5,879 nucleotides of DNA from an uncultured Leptotrichiaceae bacterium (GCA_938037005.1 CALHVR010000042.1:1-5879); one strand, 5' to 3'; shown: positions 1 through 5,879, counted from the stretch's first letter. Notes: generated by a model from the sequence alone, not told the origin. A program made the numbers and translations.

Positions 1-933
1 TTTGATATAGATGATTTTGAAAAAGCAGAAAAAATTATTTTAAAAAATAAAGAGAACATATTACAATTAGCTAATAATTCTCATCCATCAATCGTTGTTC
101 GTGGTGGTGGAGCTATTGACATTACAACAAAAATATTTAATGAAAAAAATAATTTATTTTTAGTTGTATACCTTATTGTTGATGTAAAAGAAGCTATGGG
201 AGCAAATATTTTAAATAATATGTTAGAAGGAATTAAACCTTTACTTGAAGAGCTTACAAATGCTAAAGCATTAATGGGCATTTTATCAAATTACGCTACA
301 AAATCTTTAGTAAAATCAACTTGTGCTATAGATATAAAATATTTATCAAACGATAAAAAAGAAGCTTTTAATATTGCTAAAAAAATTGAACTTGCAAGTG
401 AATTTGCTAAAATAGACATTTATCGTGCTACAACTCATAACAAAGGAATTTTCAATGGAATTGATGCCGCCGTTATTGCCACTGGAAATGATTGGCGTGC
501 AATTGAAGCTGGGGGACATGCTTTTGCTACAAAAAATGGAAAATATGAAGGTCTTACAACTTGGGTTTTTGATGAAACTAACAAAAAAATAATAGGAGAG
601 CTTACTCTTCCTATGCCTATCGCTTCCGTTGGTGGTTCTATAGGTTTAAATCCTACAGTAAAAACTTCTTTCAATATTCTAAAAAATCCAGACGCAAAAA
701 CTTTAGCGAGTATTATCGTATCAATAGGACTTGCTCAAAATTTTGCTGCACTAAAAGCTTTAGTTAGTACCGGTATACAAAAAGGACACATGAAGTTACA
801 GGCACGTTCACTTGCACTTTTTGCTGGTGCCAAAGATAATGAAATAGATATTGTCGTAGAAAAACTCCTTACATCTAAATTTATAAATTTAGATACAGCA
901 AAAAATATTATTTTAGAAATTCGTAAAAATTAA
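1..933 (+). CDS. mvaA: Hydroxymethylglutaryl-CoA reductase, class II (5' truncated by window edge)
   Basis: This enzyme interconverts HMG-CoA and mevalonate with NAD(P)H in the cytosol, and is the committed step of the mevalonate route to isoprenoids. The frame is open from base 1, so the start lies outside the window; 310 residues are visible. Family motifs appear in order: HPS and RGGG (residues 28-37), EAMGAN with the following N-x-M (64-74, cofactor/substrate region; many relatives have DAMGAN), THNKG with the presumed catalytic Lys148, ATGNDWRA with catalytic Asp164, and GIQKGHM with catalytic His263. The Lys-Asp-His spacing matches my memory of the Pseudomonas mevalonii enzyme (K267, D283, H381). 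By that alignment about 119 N-terminal residues are missing, including the catalytic Glu, giving a full length near 430. ATG codons such as the one at 196 are internal, not starts. Automated pipelines often call this family 'degradative', but a biosynthetic role is likelier where a mevalonate pathway is present. Its operon partners lie upstream, out of view. Confidence 0.96.
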   Translation, partial: FDIDDFEKAEKIILKNKENILQLANNSHPSIVVRGGGAIDITTKIFNEKNNLFLVVYLIVDVKEAMGANILNNMLEGIKPLLEELTNAKALMGILSNYATKSLVKSTCAIDIKYLSNDKKEAFNIAKKIELASEFAKIDIYRATTHNKGIFNGIDAAVIATGNDWRAIEAGGHAFATKNGKYEGLTTWVFDETNKKIIGELTLPMPIASVGGSIGLNPTVKTSFNILKNPDAKTLASIIVSIGLAQNFAALKALVSTGIQKGHMKLQARSLALFAGAKDNEIDIVVEKLLTSKFINLDTAKNIILEIRKN

Positions 934-976
934 ACTTTATCCAATTATAATACAAATAATATAACAATTTAACTAT

Positions 977-1036
977 AAAAAAATTGGGTCAAAATCATTT
1001 AAATGGACTTATTTAAACATACTAGATTTTGACCCA
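977..1036 (-). terminator. Long hairpin with minus-strand U-tract
   Basis: A perfect 12-bp inverted repeat (985-996 pairs with 1025-1036, arms TGGGTCAAAATC and GATTTTGACCCA) encloses a second, AT-only 7-bp stem (998-1004 with 1011-1017). On the minus strand the structure is followed by AATTTTTTT (forward A-run at 977-983), which is the pattern of an intrinsic terminator for leftward transcription. On the plus strand no T-run follows it. It lies about 180 nt past the ptsI stop and just before the mvaA stop, so it may be a backup terminator that keeps ptsI transcripts out of mvaA. It could instead terminate a separate small RNA or be a dispersed palindromic repeat. Confidence 0.7.
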
Positions 1037-1151
1037 TAATTTCATACAAAATATATACAACTTTTTCTTTATAGCATTTTTGTTAAATTTTTTTCTATTC
1101 TCACTGTTTATTTCTATCACTTGTAGTATACCTCATAAATTAAAAAAAGAC

Positions 1152-1218
1152 AAAAATTTTAAAAGTACCTTTCACTTAACAATTACATTGTTTTGTTTCT
1201 AGGTACTTTTATTTTTTT
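1152..1218. terminator. Bidirectional intrinsic terminator between mvaA and ptsI
   Basis: An 11-bp perfect inverted repeat (1160-1170 with 1201-1211, arms built on AAAAGTACCT / AGGTACTTTT) encloses a smaller stem (1178-1183 AACAAT with 1187-1192 ATTGTT, 3-nt loop). On the plus strand it runs directly into seven Ts (1212-1218), so it can end mvaA transcripts. On the minus strand, four As after the stem are followed by TTTTTGTCTTTTTTT, so it can also end ptsI transcripts, whose stop codon is only 9 bp away. This arrangement is typical of convergent genes. Confidence 0.8.
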
Positions 1219-1219
1219 A

Positions 1220-2923
1220 TTATAATTTACTAATTACTTCTTCTGAAGTATTTTGTTGTAAGATTATATCTCTATGTTTTTGTGCATCTATATAATTAGT
1301 ATTTCTAATTATTTTTTTCACCGGTAACATTGAAGATGCACTCATACTAAATGAATCTAATCCCATTCCTAATAATAATTTAGTTGCTTTTTTATCTCCA
1401 GCAAATTCACCACACATACTTACACTTATACCTGCATCATGAGCTGAATCTATAACTTTTTGAATTGCTTCTAGTACTGCAGGATTGAATGAGTTATATA
1501 ATGATGAGACCATTTCATTTCCTCTATCTACTGCTAAGAAATATTGTGTTAAATCATTTGTTCCTATTGAGAAGAAATCGACTTCTTTAGCGAATTTATA
1601 TGCAATAATTGCCGTTGAAGGAGTTTCTATCATAATTCCTACTTTTATGTTAGTGTCGTATACTTTACCTTCTGCATCTAATTCTTTTTTACATTCCTCT
1701 AATATCATATTAGCTTTTCTAATTTCATTAATTGAACTTATCATTGGATACATAATTTTAATTTGACCATATTGTGATGCTCTTAAAATAGCTCTTAATT
1801 GTGTTTTAAACATTTCTTTATTCTCTAATGAAATTCTTATCGCTCTATATCCTAAGAACGGATTCATTTCTTTTGGTAAATCTAAATATGGTAATTCTTT
1901 ATCTCCACCAATATCCATTGTTCTTATTGTTAATGGTTTTCCTTTTAATTTTTCAGCAACAACTTTATACGCTTCATATTGTTCTTGCTCAGTAGGAAAA
2001 TGATCAGAATCCATAAATAAAAACTCTGTTCTATATAATCCTACTCCAGATGCTCCTGCTTCAATAACTGCGTCTACATCTTTAGGACTTCCTATATTTC
2101 CCCAAATATCTACTTTTCTTCCATCTGGAGTTATTGCTTCTTCTGTTATTAATTTTTTAAGTTCTTCTTTTTCTTTTTCAATTTTTTCTTTTTTATCATT
2201 GTATTCTTTTATTACATCTTCAGCTGGATTTAAAAATAAAACTCCTGCTTCACCATCCATTACAACAGCTTCACCTTCTTTAACTTCAGATAAAACACCT
2301 TTAACTCCTACTACTGCTGGTAATTCTAAAGATCTTGCCATTATAGCTGAATGTGCTGTTTTTCCTCCAACTTCTGTGATAAATCCAACACAATTTTCTA
2401 AATCTAATTGAGCTGTATCTGATGGAGTTAAATCATATGTAACTACAACTGTATTTGGTTCTAAATTACTTAAATCTTTAATTTTAATTCCTAAAATATT
2501 TTTTAACCATCTTTTTCCTATATCTTGTAAATCTGCAGCTCTTTCTCTCAAGTATGGATCTTCTAAAGCCGAAATCATAGCACAATATTCTTCAATTCCA
2601 TCACTTAATGCTTTTGCTGCTGGTAATCCTTCCCCTTTGATTTTATCTTGAACTTCCATAATTAAATCTTCATCTTCAAGAAGCATGATATGACCATCAA
2701 AAATAGCAGCTTTATCTTCTCCCATTTTTTCTTTTACTTTTTCTCTAATTGCAATCAATTGTGTCTTAGATTTTTTTAACCCCTCATCTAATTTCGTCAA
2801 TTCACTTTCAACTGTTGAGTCTACTGTTTTAACTTCAGGTATTATCATTTCTTCCTCAATAAATAATAATACTTTTCCTATTGACACTCCTTCTGAAGCT
2901 CCAATTCCTGTTAATCTTCTCAT
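1220..2923 (-). CDS. ptsI: Phosphoenolpyruvate-protein phosphotransferase (PTS enzyme I)
   Basis: Enzyme I takes the phosphoryl group from PEP onto a histidine and passes it to HPr, the first step shared by all PTS sugar uptake systems; it is cytosolic and dimeric. At 567 residues it has the normal length. Visible parts are the N-terminal HPr-interacting domain (about 5-145), the swivelling phosphohistidine domain (about 155-230) with GGKTAHSAIMARS and active-site His191, a Lys/Glu-rich helical linker (about 238-262), and the PEP-binding barrel (about 265-545). The barrel contains RTEFLFM (Arg298), RTMDIGGDK (Arg334), IETP (Glu433), the GTNDLTQY signature (Asp457) and SMCGEFAG (Cys504). These agree with E. 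coli H189, R296, R332, E431, D455 and C502. The start is fixed by a GAGGAG ribosome site 5 nt upstream and by the family-like N-terminus. No ptsH lies beside it. The gene has its own promoter and is probably monocistronic, with some possible read-through from the ankyrin gene. Confidence 0.98.
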   Translation of the reverse strand: MRRLTGIGASEGVSIGKVLLFIEEEMIIPEVKTVDSTVESELTKLDEGLKKSKTQLIAIREKVKEKMGEDKAAIFDGHIMLLEDEDLIMEVQDKIKGEGLPAAKALSDGIEEYCAMISALEDPYLRERAADLQDIGKRWLKNILGIKIKDLSNLEPNTVVVTYDLTPSDTAQLDLENCVGFITEVGGKTAHSAIMARSLELPAVVGVKGVLSEVKEGEAVVMDGEAGVLFLNPAEDVIKEYNDKKEKIEKEKEELKKLITEEAITPDGRKVDIWGNIGSPKDVDAVIEAGASGVGLYRTEFLFMDSDHFPTEQEQYEAYKVVAEKLKGKPLTIRTMDIGGDKELPYLDLPKEMNPFLGYRAIRISLENKEMFKTQLRAILRASQYGQIKIMYPMISSINEIRKANMILEECKKELDAEGKVYDTNIKVGIMIETPSTAIIAYKFAKEVDFFSIGTNDLTQYFLAVDRGNEMVSSLYNSFNPAVLEAIQKVIDSAHDAGISVSMCGEFAGDKKATKLLLGMGLDSFSMSASSMLPVKKIIRNTNYIDAQKHRDIILQQNTSEEVISKL

Positions 2924-2928
2924 ATCTT

Positions 2929-2934
2929 CTCCTC
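2929..2934 (-). promoter_or_regulatory. Ribosome binding site of ptsI
   Basis: The minus strand reads GAGGAG, then AAGAT, then ATG. This is a near-ideal Shine-Dalgarno sequence with a 5-nt spacer, and it supports the start at 2923. Confidence 0.85.
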
Positions 2935-2972
2935 TTCATAAATATAAATACATTTTTTTAATATCTAATTTT

Positions 2973-3000
2973 ATTATACCATAATTTTTATTTTTTGCAA
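2973..3000 (-). promoter_or_regulatory. Extended -10 promoter of ptsI
   Basis: The minus strand carries a perfect -10 TATAAT (2973-2978) preceded by TGG, giving the extended -10 form TGnTATAAT. A weak -35 lies upstream: TTGCAA at 2995-3000 with a 16-bp spacer, or TTTGCA one base further with 17 bp. Transcription would begin near 2966, leaving a leader of about 43 nt. No operator or cre-like site is evident. I see no convincing terminator between the ankyrin stop (3025) and this promoter. Confidence 0.7.
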
Positions 3001-3024
3001 ATTAGAAAAGTTTACTTATATATC

Positions 3025-3762
3025 TCAATTTCTCTGTTGCTTTATTTTTAATCTTAACTCTTTAACTATTTCTCCTTTTCCAAATTCTGTTGCCATATCC
3101 ATCGCAGTACCTCCTTTATAATCTTTTATTCTCGGATCTGCACCTCTATCTAACAATAATTTAACTATTTCTACATTATTTTTTAAAACAGCCTCTTGTA
3201 AAGCAGTAAATCCATCATTTTGACTTTGAACATTTACAAGTTTTGGGTATTTATCTAATATCATTTTAATTGCTTCAATATTTTCATAATATGCTGCTGT
3301 ATGTAACGATAACTTACCTAGCCCAGGATATTCGGAATAAACACTTGCACCATTATCAAGTAAAAATTTCACAATTTCATTATTTTGACTTTCTATTGCA
3401 ACTATTAATGGTGTAAATCCTTTTTTATTTTTAGCATTTACATCTATAAAATTATTTTCATTTATACCTACATTGAAAATTTCTGAATTTTTTGGCCCAT
3501 AATTATTTTTACTTTCTTCCTCATTCTCATTTTGTAATTTCACCTTTTCTTTTGTCCATAATCTGGACGTAATATATTTATTGTTTCCTTTTTTTATATT
3601 ATTAAATAAAGCTTCTAATTTTTCTTCTTTTTCCAGCTCTTCTTTATATTTTTCTACATAATTTTTTGAATTATTTTTTTTTAAATTTACATTATATTTT
3701 ATTTCATCTGCTAATAAATTTACACTTATTAAAGTTAATATTAATATTACAACTTTTTTCAT
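3025..3762 (-). CDS. Exported ankyrin-repeat protein of unknown function
   Basis: The product is 245 residues. A Sec signal peptide is visible: MKK, a hydrophobic core at 4-17, and a likely cleavage after Ala18 (LLA-DE). A charged Lys/Glu/Asn-rich segment (about 20-105) follows, predicted helical around 36-60, where LEALFNNIKKGN may be a degenerate capping repeat. Ankyrin repeats then run to the end: about 108-141 (GFTPLIVAIE, VKFLLDNGAS), 149-180 (divergent, LSLHTAAYYEN), 182-214 (GFTALQEAV, VKLLLDRGADP) and 215-237 (GGTAMDMA). There is no lipobox, transmembrane anchor or C-terminal sorting motif, so a soluble periplasmic or secreted location is inferred. Ankyrin repeats bind other proteins; the partner cannot be told from sequence. 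The start is supported by GAGGTG 6 nt upstream. It ends in TGA, unlike the TAA of its neighbours. A strong promoter of its own and a terminator upstream make it the first gene of its unit; read-through into ptsI is possible. Confidence 0.9.
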   Translation of the reverse strand: MKKVVILILTLISVNLLADEIKYNVNLKKNNSKNYVEKYKEELEKEEKLEALFNNIKKGNNKYITSRLWTKEKVKLQNENEEESKNNYGPKNSEIFNVGINENNFIDVNAKNKKGFTPLIVAIESQNNEIVKFLLDNGASVYSEYPGLGKLSLHTAAYYENIEAIKMILDKYPKLVNVQSQNDGFTALQEAVLKNNVEIVKLLLDRGADPRIKDYKGGTAMDMATEFGKGEIVKELRLKIKQQRN

Positions 3763-3768
3763 TTTTTA

Positions 3769-3774
3769 CACCTC
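3769..3774 (-). promoter_or_regulatory. Ribosome binding site of the ankyrin gene
   Basis: GAGGTG on the minus strand lies 6 nt before the ATG at 3762. With the promoter just upstream, the leader is very short and begins almost at this site. Confidence 0.8.
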
Positions 3775-3781
3775 ACCAAAA

Positions 3782-3810
3782 ATTATAACATAAATACTTT
3801 TTTATGTCAT
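3782..3810 (-). promoter_or_regulatory. Strong sigma-70-type promoter of the ankyrin gene
   Basis: On the minus strand, -35 ATGACA (3805-3810, 5 of 6 consensus bases), a 17-bp spacer and -10 TATAAT (3782-3787) preceded by TGT form an extended -10 promoter close to consensus. The predicted start is near 3775, directly ahead of the ribosome site. It is the best promoter in the window, which suggests substantial expression unless an unseen regulator acts. Confidence 0.78.
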
Positions 3811-3837
3811 TAAAAGAATTGGATATTTTTTATAAAG

Positions 3838-3861
3838 AAAAAAGTTTACATAAAGTAAACT
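3838..3861 (-). terminator. Intrinsic terminator after the dehydrogenase gene
   Basis: A 7-bp inverted repeat (3843-3849 with 3855-3861; AGTTTAC / GTAAACT on the minus strand, 5-nt loop) is followed on the minus strand by a short T-tract (forward A-run 3838-3843, which overlaps the last stem base). It begins 23 bp beyond the dehydrogenase stop and ends before the -35 of the ankyrin promoter, so it separates the two transcription units. The stem is AT-rich, so efficiency may be modest. Confidence 0.7.
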
Positions 3862-3884
3862 CTTTCCGTTCATTATTAAATTTT

Positions 3885-4883
3885 TTATACACTATTTTTA
3901 CATTTTCCCGTTGTTAAAATTTCATTCAAATTATCAAAACTTGTTTCTATCATATTTGATAAGGCTTCATCTGTATTTGAACCAATATGTGGAGTAACTA
4001 ATACTTTAGGATAAAAATCTATTATCTGTCTTACAACTTGATCATGAATTTGATTTCCATTTTCATGATTTTTAAAGAATAATTTAGATTCATTATCAAA
4101 CACATCTGTTGCATATCCACCTAATTTGTTAGATTTTAATGCATCTAATACTGCTTCATTTGATTGTAATTCTCCACGAGCCGTATTTATTAAAATTGCT
4201 CCTGTTTTCATTTTTGAAATAAATTCTGTATTAACAAATTTATCATTTTGTCCTGCAATATATGGCATATGCAAACTTATAATATCCGATTGTTCCAGTA
4301 AATCATCTAATTCAAGAAATTTTACTGTTTGTTTAGCTTCATCACTTTGATATACATCATATCCTAGTACTTCCGCTCCCAATCCTTTAAATAATTTTGC
4401 TTCAGTTAATCCAATTTTACCTACTCCAATTATTCCAACTTTACAATTTCTAATTTCTTTACTAAACATTGTAGGTGTTACTCTAAAGTCATATTTTGCC
4501 GTTCTTTCAACTGTGTAAGCCGTATGTCTCAACAACATCATAGCTAAAGTTAACGATAATTCAGCTATTGCATTTGGAGAATACCCTGGAACTCGTGCCA
4601 CTTTTATTCCCAATTTTTCTGCAGTTTTCAAATCTATATTATTTATTCCGGCTGCTCTTGTAAAAACATATTGAATTCCATAGCTCGATAACATCTCTAA
4701 ATTTTCTGCATTTGCTGCACAAATTCCACGTACTATTACAGCATCACTTCCTTTAGCTTCTTCTACATTTTCTTTAGACATTAAATTTTCTACTAAATTT
4801 AATTCATATCCATATTTATTCAATTTATGAAAAAATTCTACTTCATTTTTACGAACTCCATAACATGTTACTTTAAATCCCAT
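3885..4883 (-). CDS. NAD-dependent D-2-hydroxyacid dehydrogenase, (R)-2-hydroxyglutarate/D-lactate dehydrogenase type
   Basis: The 332-residue product is a full-length member of the D-2-hydroxyacid dehydrogenase family, which reduces 2-oxo acids to D-2-hydroxy acids with NADH in the cytosol. The split catalytic domain spans about 1-100 and 300-332, around a Rossmann domain with GVGKIG (153-158) and Asp176 at the end of the second strand, which favours NAD over NADP. Catalytic residues are Arg236 (NTARGEL), Glu265 (DNES) and His299 (TPHIGS). Substrate specificity is less certain. CYGVR at the N-terminus, VRG with Arg52, SPNAIAEL, MMLLRHTAYT and FSKEIRNC closely resemble, from memory, (R)-2-hydroxyglutarate dehydrogenase (HgdH) of Acidaminococcus fermentans, more than Lactobacillus D-lactate dehydrogenase. 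Either substrate is possible, so no symbol is given. The start is supported by GAAGGTG 5 nt upstream. It lies 57 bp after the AEC permease on the same strand with no hairpin between, so the two are probably co-transcribed. Confidence 0.93.
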   Translation of the reverse strand: MGFKVTCYGVRKNEVEFFHKLNKYGYELNLVENLMSKENVEEAKGSDAVIVRGICAANAENLEMLSSYGIQYVFTRAAGINNIDLKTAEKLGIKVARVPGYSPNAIAELSLTLAMMLLRHTAYTVERTAKYDFRVTPTMFSKEIRNCKVGIIGVGKIGLTEAKLFKGLGAEVLGYDVYQSDEAKQTVKFLELDDLLEQSDIISLHMPYIAGQNDKFVNTEFISKMKTGAILINTARGELQSNEAVLDALKSNKLGGYATDVFDNESKLFFKNHENGNQIHDQVVRQIIDFYPKVLVTPHIGSNTDEALSNMIETSFDNLNEILTTGKCKNSV

Positions 4884-4888
4884 ATTTA

Positions 4889-4895
4889 CACCTTC
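4889..4895 (-). promoter_or_regulatory. Ribosome binding site of the dehydrogenase gene
   Basis: GAAGGTG on the minus strand lies 5 nt before the ATG at 4883 and fixes the start. A TAGAAT hexamer (4911-4916) just upstream could be a -10 of an internal promoter, but no acceptable -35 accompanies it, so I do not call a promoter. Confidence 0.7.
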
Positions 4896-4940
4896 TTTTC
4901 TCGTAAATCTATTCTATACTTTTTTTAAATTTTTATATTT

Positions 4941-5879
4941 TTAGAAAATTCCTAAAGCTCCAATAACTTGAACTATTACAATCCAAATTGGTGCCATTAT
5001 TACAGCTCCAATTGTTGCTAATAATGATGTATTTGAAGCCAATACGGCATCTTTATCAAAGTTAATTGCATAAGCTGCAGCAACTGTTGCTGGAGGAGTT
5101 GCCATCATAATAACTACTGTTCCAACTCCAATTAAATTAATTGGTAATCCTATCATTTTTAATACAAATAAACATACAATATTTAATGCTGGTATTATCA
5201 ATAATTTTACAAAAGTGTAATACCAAGTTGGTTTATCTGACATTGCTTTTTTAAAGTCTACTGATCCTAAAGTTGATCCAATTGCAAGCCACGCTAACGG
5301 TGATGCCAATCCTGCTAAATATTTTAAAATCGCAGCAAATTGTGGTAATGTTTTATCAAATCTCAATATTGCAAAGTTTTTAGTTACATCTTCTAAAGTT
5401 TTTTCATCTTTAAATGTTACAGCTACTTGCGGTAAACTTGACTGGAATAACCAAATAAATAATCCTAAGAATGTCGCAATTACTATTGGATTTAAAAACA
5501 TTGTTTTTATATTATTTTTATTCATTTTTAATCCACTCATTTTTATATATCCGTAAGAATATAAGAAAATTCTATACCCTATATTGAAAATTGAAGCATA
5601 TAACGCTCCTTCCTTCCCGTAAATCGCTGTTACTATTGGTATACCAAAGAAAGTTGTTGAACCAAATATTGATAACACTCTCATTGTATCTTGTTGTCCA
5701 CCTTTAAATTTTTTAAATAACGGAATAGATACAAAAATTAATAAAATATAAACTAATAATCCCCAAATCAATAATCCCATTCCTGTTGTAAATGTTTCTT
5801 TTTTTATATCCGCTAAGAACGAATTAAATGCTAATGCCGGTAATGAAACTGACAATACAACATTTGTCAATACTTTTGC
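4941..5879 (-). CDS. AEC (auxin efflux carrier) family permease, N-terminus cut by window edge
   Basis: This is an inner-membrane secondary transporter of the AEC family, whose bacterial members include malate and other carboxylate permeases. The frame is open to the window edge, giving 312 visible residues. A TTG at 5870 is internal: the preceding codons AKV and the following SLPALAF match the first conserved AEC segment, so probably 30-40 residues and the true start lie outside. Hydrophobic segments fall near residues 4-22, 33-54, 68-86, 93-110, 130-148, 180-203, 222-241, 248-271 and 285-308. Family marks are LPALAFNSF, LNPIVIATFLGL, SPLAWLAIGSTLG and ATPPATVAAAYA. A polar stretch at about 150-178 lengthens the central loop compared with many AEC proteins. 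The substrate cannot be read from sequence, but the dehydrogenase 57 bp downstream suggests a 2-hydroxy or 2-oxo carboxylate. Confidence 0.92.
   Translation of the reverse strand, partial: AKVLTNVVLSVSLPALAFNSFLADIKKETFTTGMGLLIWGLLVYILLIFVSIPLFKKFKGGQQDTMRVLSIFGSTTFFGIPIVTAIYGKEGALYASIFNIGYRIFLYSYGYIKMSGLKMNKNNIKTMFLNPIVIATFLGLFIWLFQSSLPQVAVTFKDEKTLEDVTKNFAILRFDKTLPQFAAILKYLAGLASPLAWLAIGSTLGSVDFKKAMSDKPTWYYTFVKLLIIPALNIVCLFVLKMIGLPINLIGVGTVVIMMATPPATVAAAYAINFDKDAVLASNTSLLATIGAVIMAPIWIVIVQVIGALGIF

Noticed and set aside
435..674. Long open frame antisense to mvaA; a similar one lies at 81-281.
   Set aside because: Both lie wholly inside a well-recognised gene on the other strand, have no ribosome site, and the protein resembles no family I know.
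946..951. TATAAT on the plus strand just after the mvaA stop, as a possible promoter.
   Set aside because: There is no usable -35 at the right distance and no gene or hairpin-bounded transcript on the plus strand that it would serve.
1022..1120. A 32-codon minus-strand frame starting with GTG, rich in Lys/Asn/Ile, between the two intergenic hairpins.
   Set aside because: The composition is what AT-rich noncoding DNA gives. Its start coincides with the predicted transcript start, so it would be leaderless, and its end runs into the palindrome.
1485..1766. Plus-strand open frames inside ptsI (also 2199-2411) and inside the dehydrogenase (4126-4350).
   Set aside because: They overlap conserved catalytic-domain coding sequence on the minus strand, and their translations are low-complexity Ser/Ile/Thr-rich shadows.
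2966..3024. Possible terminator for the ankyrin gene around the AGTAAACT sequence near 3010-3017.
   Set aside because: The inverted repeat is only three base pairs with a two-base loop, too short to form a terminator stem.
4911..4939. Possible promoter in the 57-bp gap between the permease and the dehydrogenase.
   Set aside because: TAGAAT is a weak -10 and the positions 16-18 bp upstream hold only A/T with no resemblance to TTGACA.
1..5879. CRISPR array, tRNA, rRNA, riboswitch or transposase gene.
   Set aside because: No regularly spaced direct repeats, no cloverleaf-like or rRNA sequence, no leader long enough for a riboswitch ahead of ptsI or the ankyrin gene, and no transposase motifs in any frame.

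Overview
The window is a very AT-rich stretch of bacterial chromosome with five protein genes, of which the two at the edges are cut. TGG is used for Trp and one gene stops at TGA, so the standard bacterial code applies. Strong GAGGAG/GAGGTG ribosome sites, a Sec-exported ankyrin protein, a PTS enzyme I and a dehydrogenase resembling (R)-2-hydroxyglutarate dehydrogenase together suggest a fermentative anaerobe. My best guess is Fusobacteriota, perhaps Leptotrichiaceae. A low-GC Firmicute such as a Gemella relative is the main alternative. This placement is inference from composition and gene content, not a search result.

Layout. Positions 1-933 (+) hold the C-terminal three quarters of a class II HMG-CoA reductase (mvaA). 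It faces, tail to tail, a block of four minus-strand genes. Positions 934-1219, between the converging genes, contain two clear hairpins: a bidirectional terminator next to ptsI (about 1152-1218) and a long palindrome with a minus-strand U-tract (977-1036). A promoter-like sequence between them could make a small RNA of about 140 nt. Next come ptsI (1220-2923, -), which has its own extended -10 promoter, and a secreted ankyrin-repeat protein (3025-3762, -), also with a strong promoter. A terminator at 3838-3861 separates these from a probable two-gene unit: an AEC-family permease (4941-5879, cut by the window end) followed 57 bp downstream by a D-2-hydroxyacid dehydrogenase (3885-4883).

How the genes fit together. 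PtsI draws phosphate from PEP to power sugar uptake. The permease and dehydrogenase probably form a small module for moving and oxidising or reducing a 2-hydroxy acid (lactate-, malate- or 2-hydroxyglutarate-like). MvaA feeds isoprenoid synthesis. The ankyrin protein has no evident metabolic link and probably acts in the cell envelope. No insertion sequence, CRISPR array, tRNA or rRNA was seen. Most of the window is ordinary housekeeping and metabolic sequence; the least explained parts are the 934-1219 intergenic region and the ankyrin gene.
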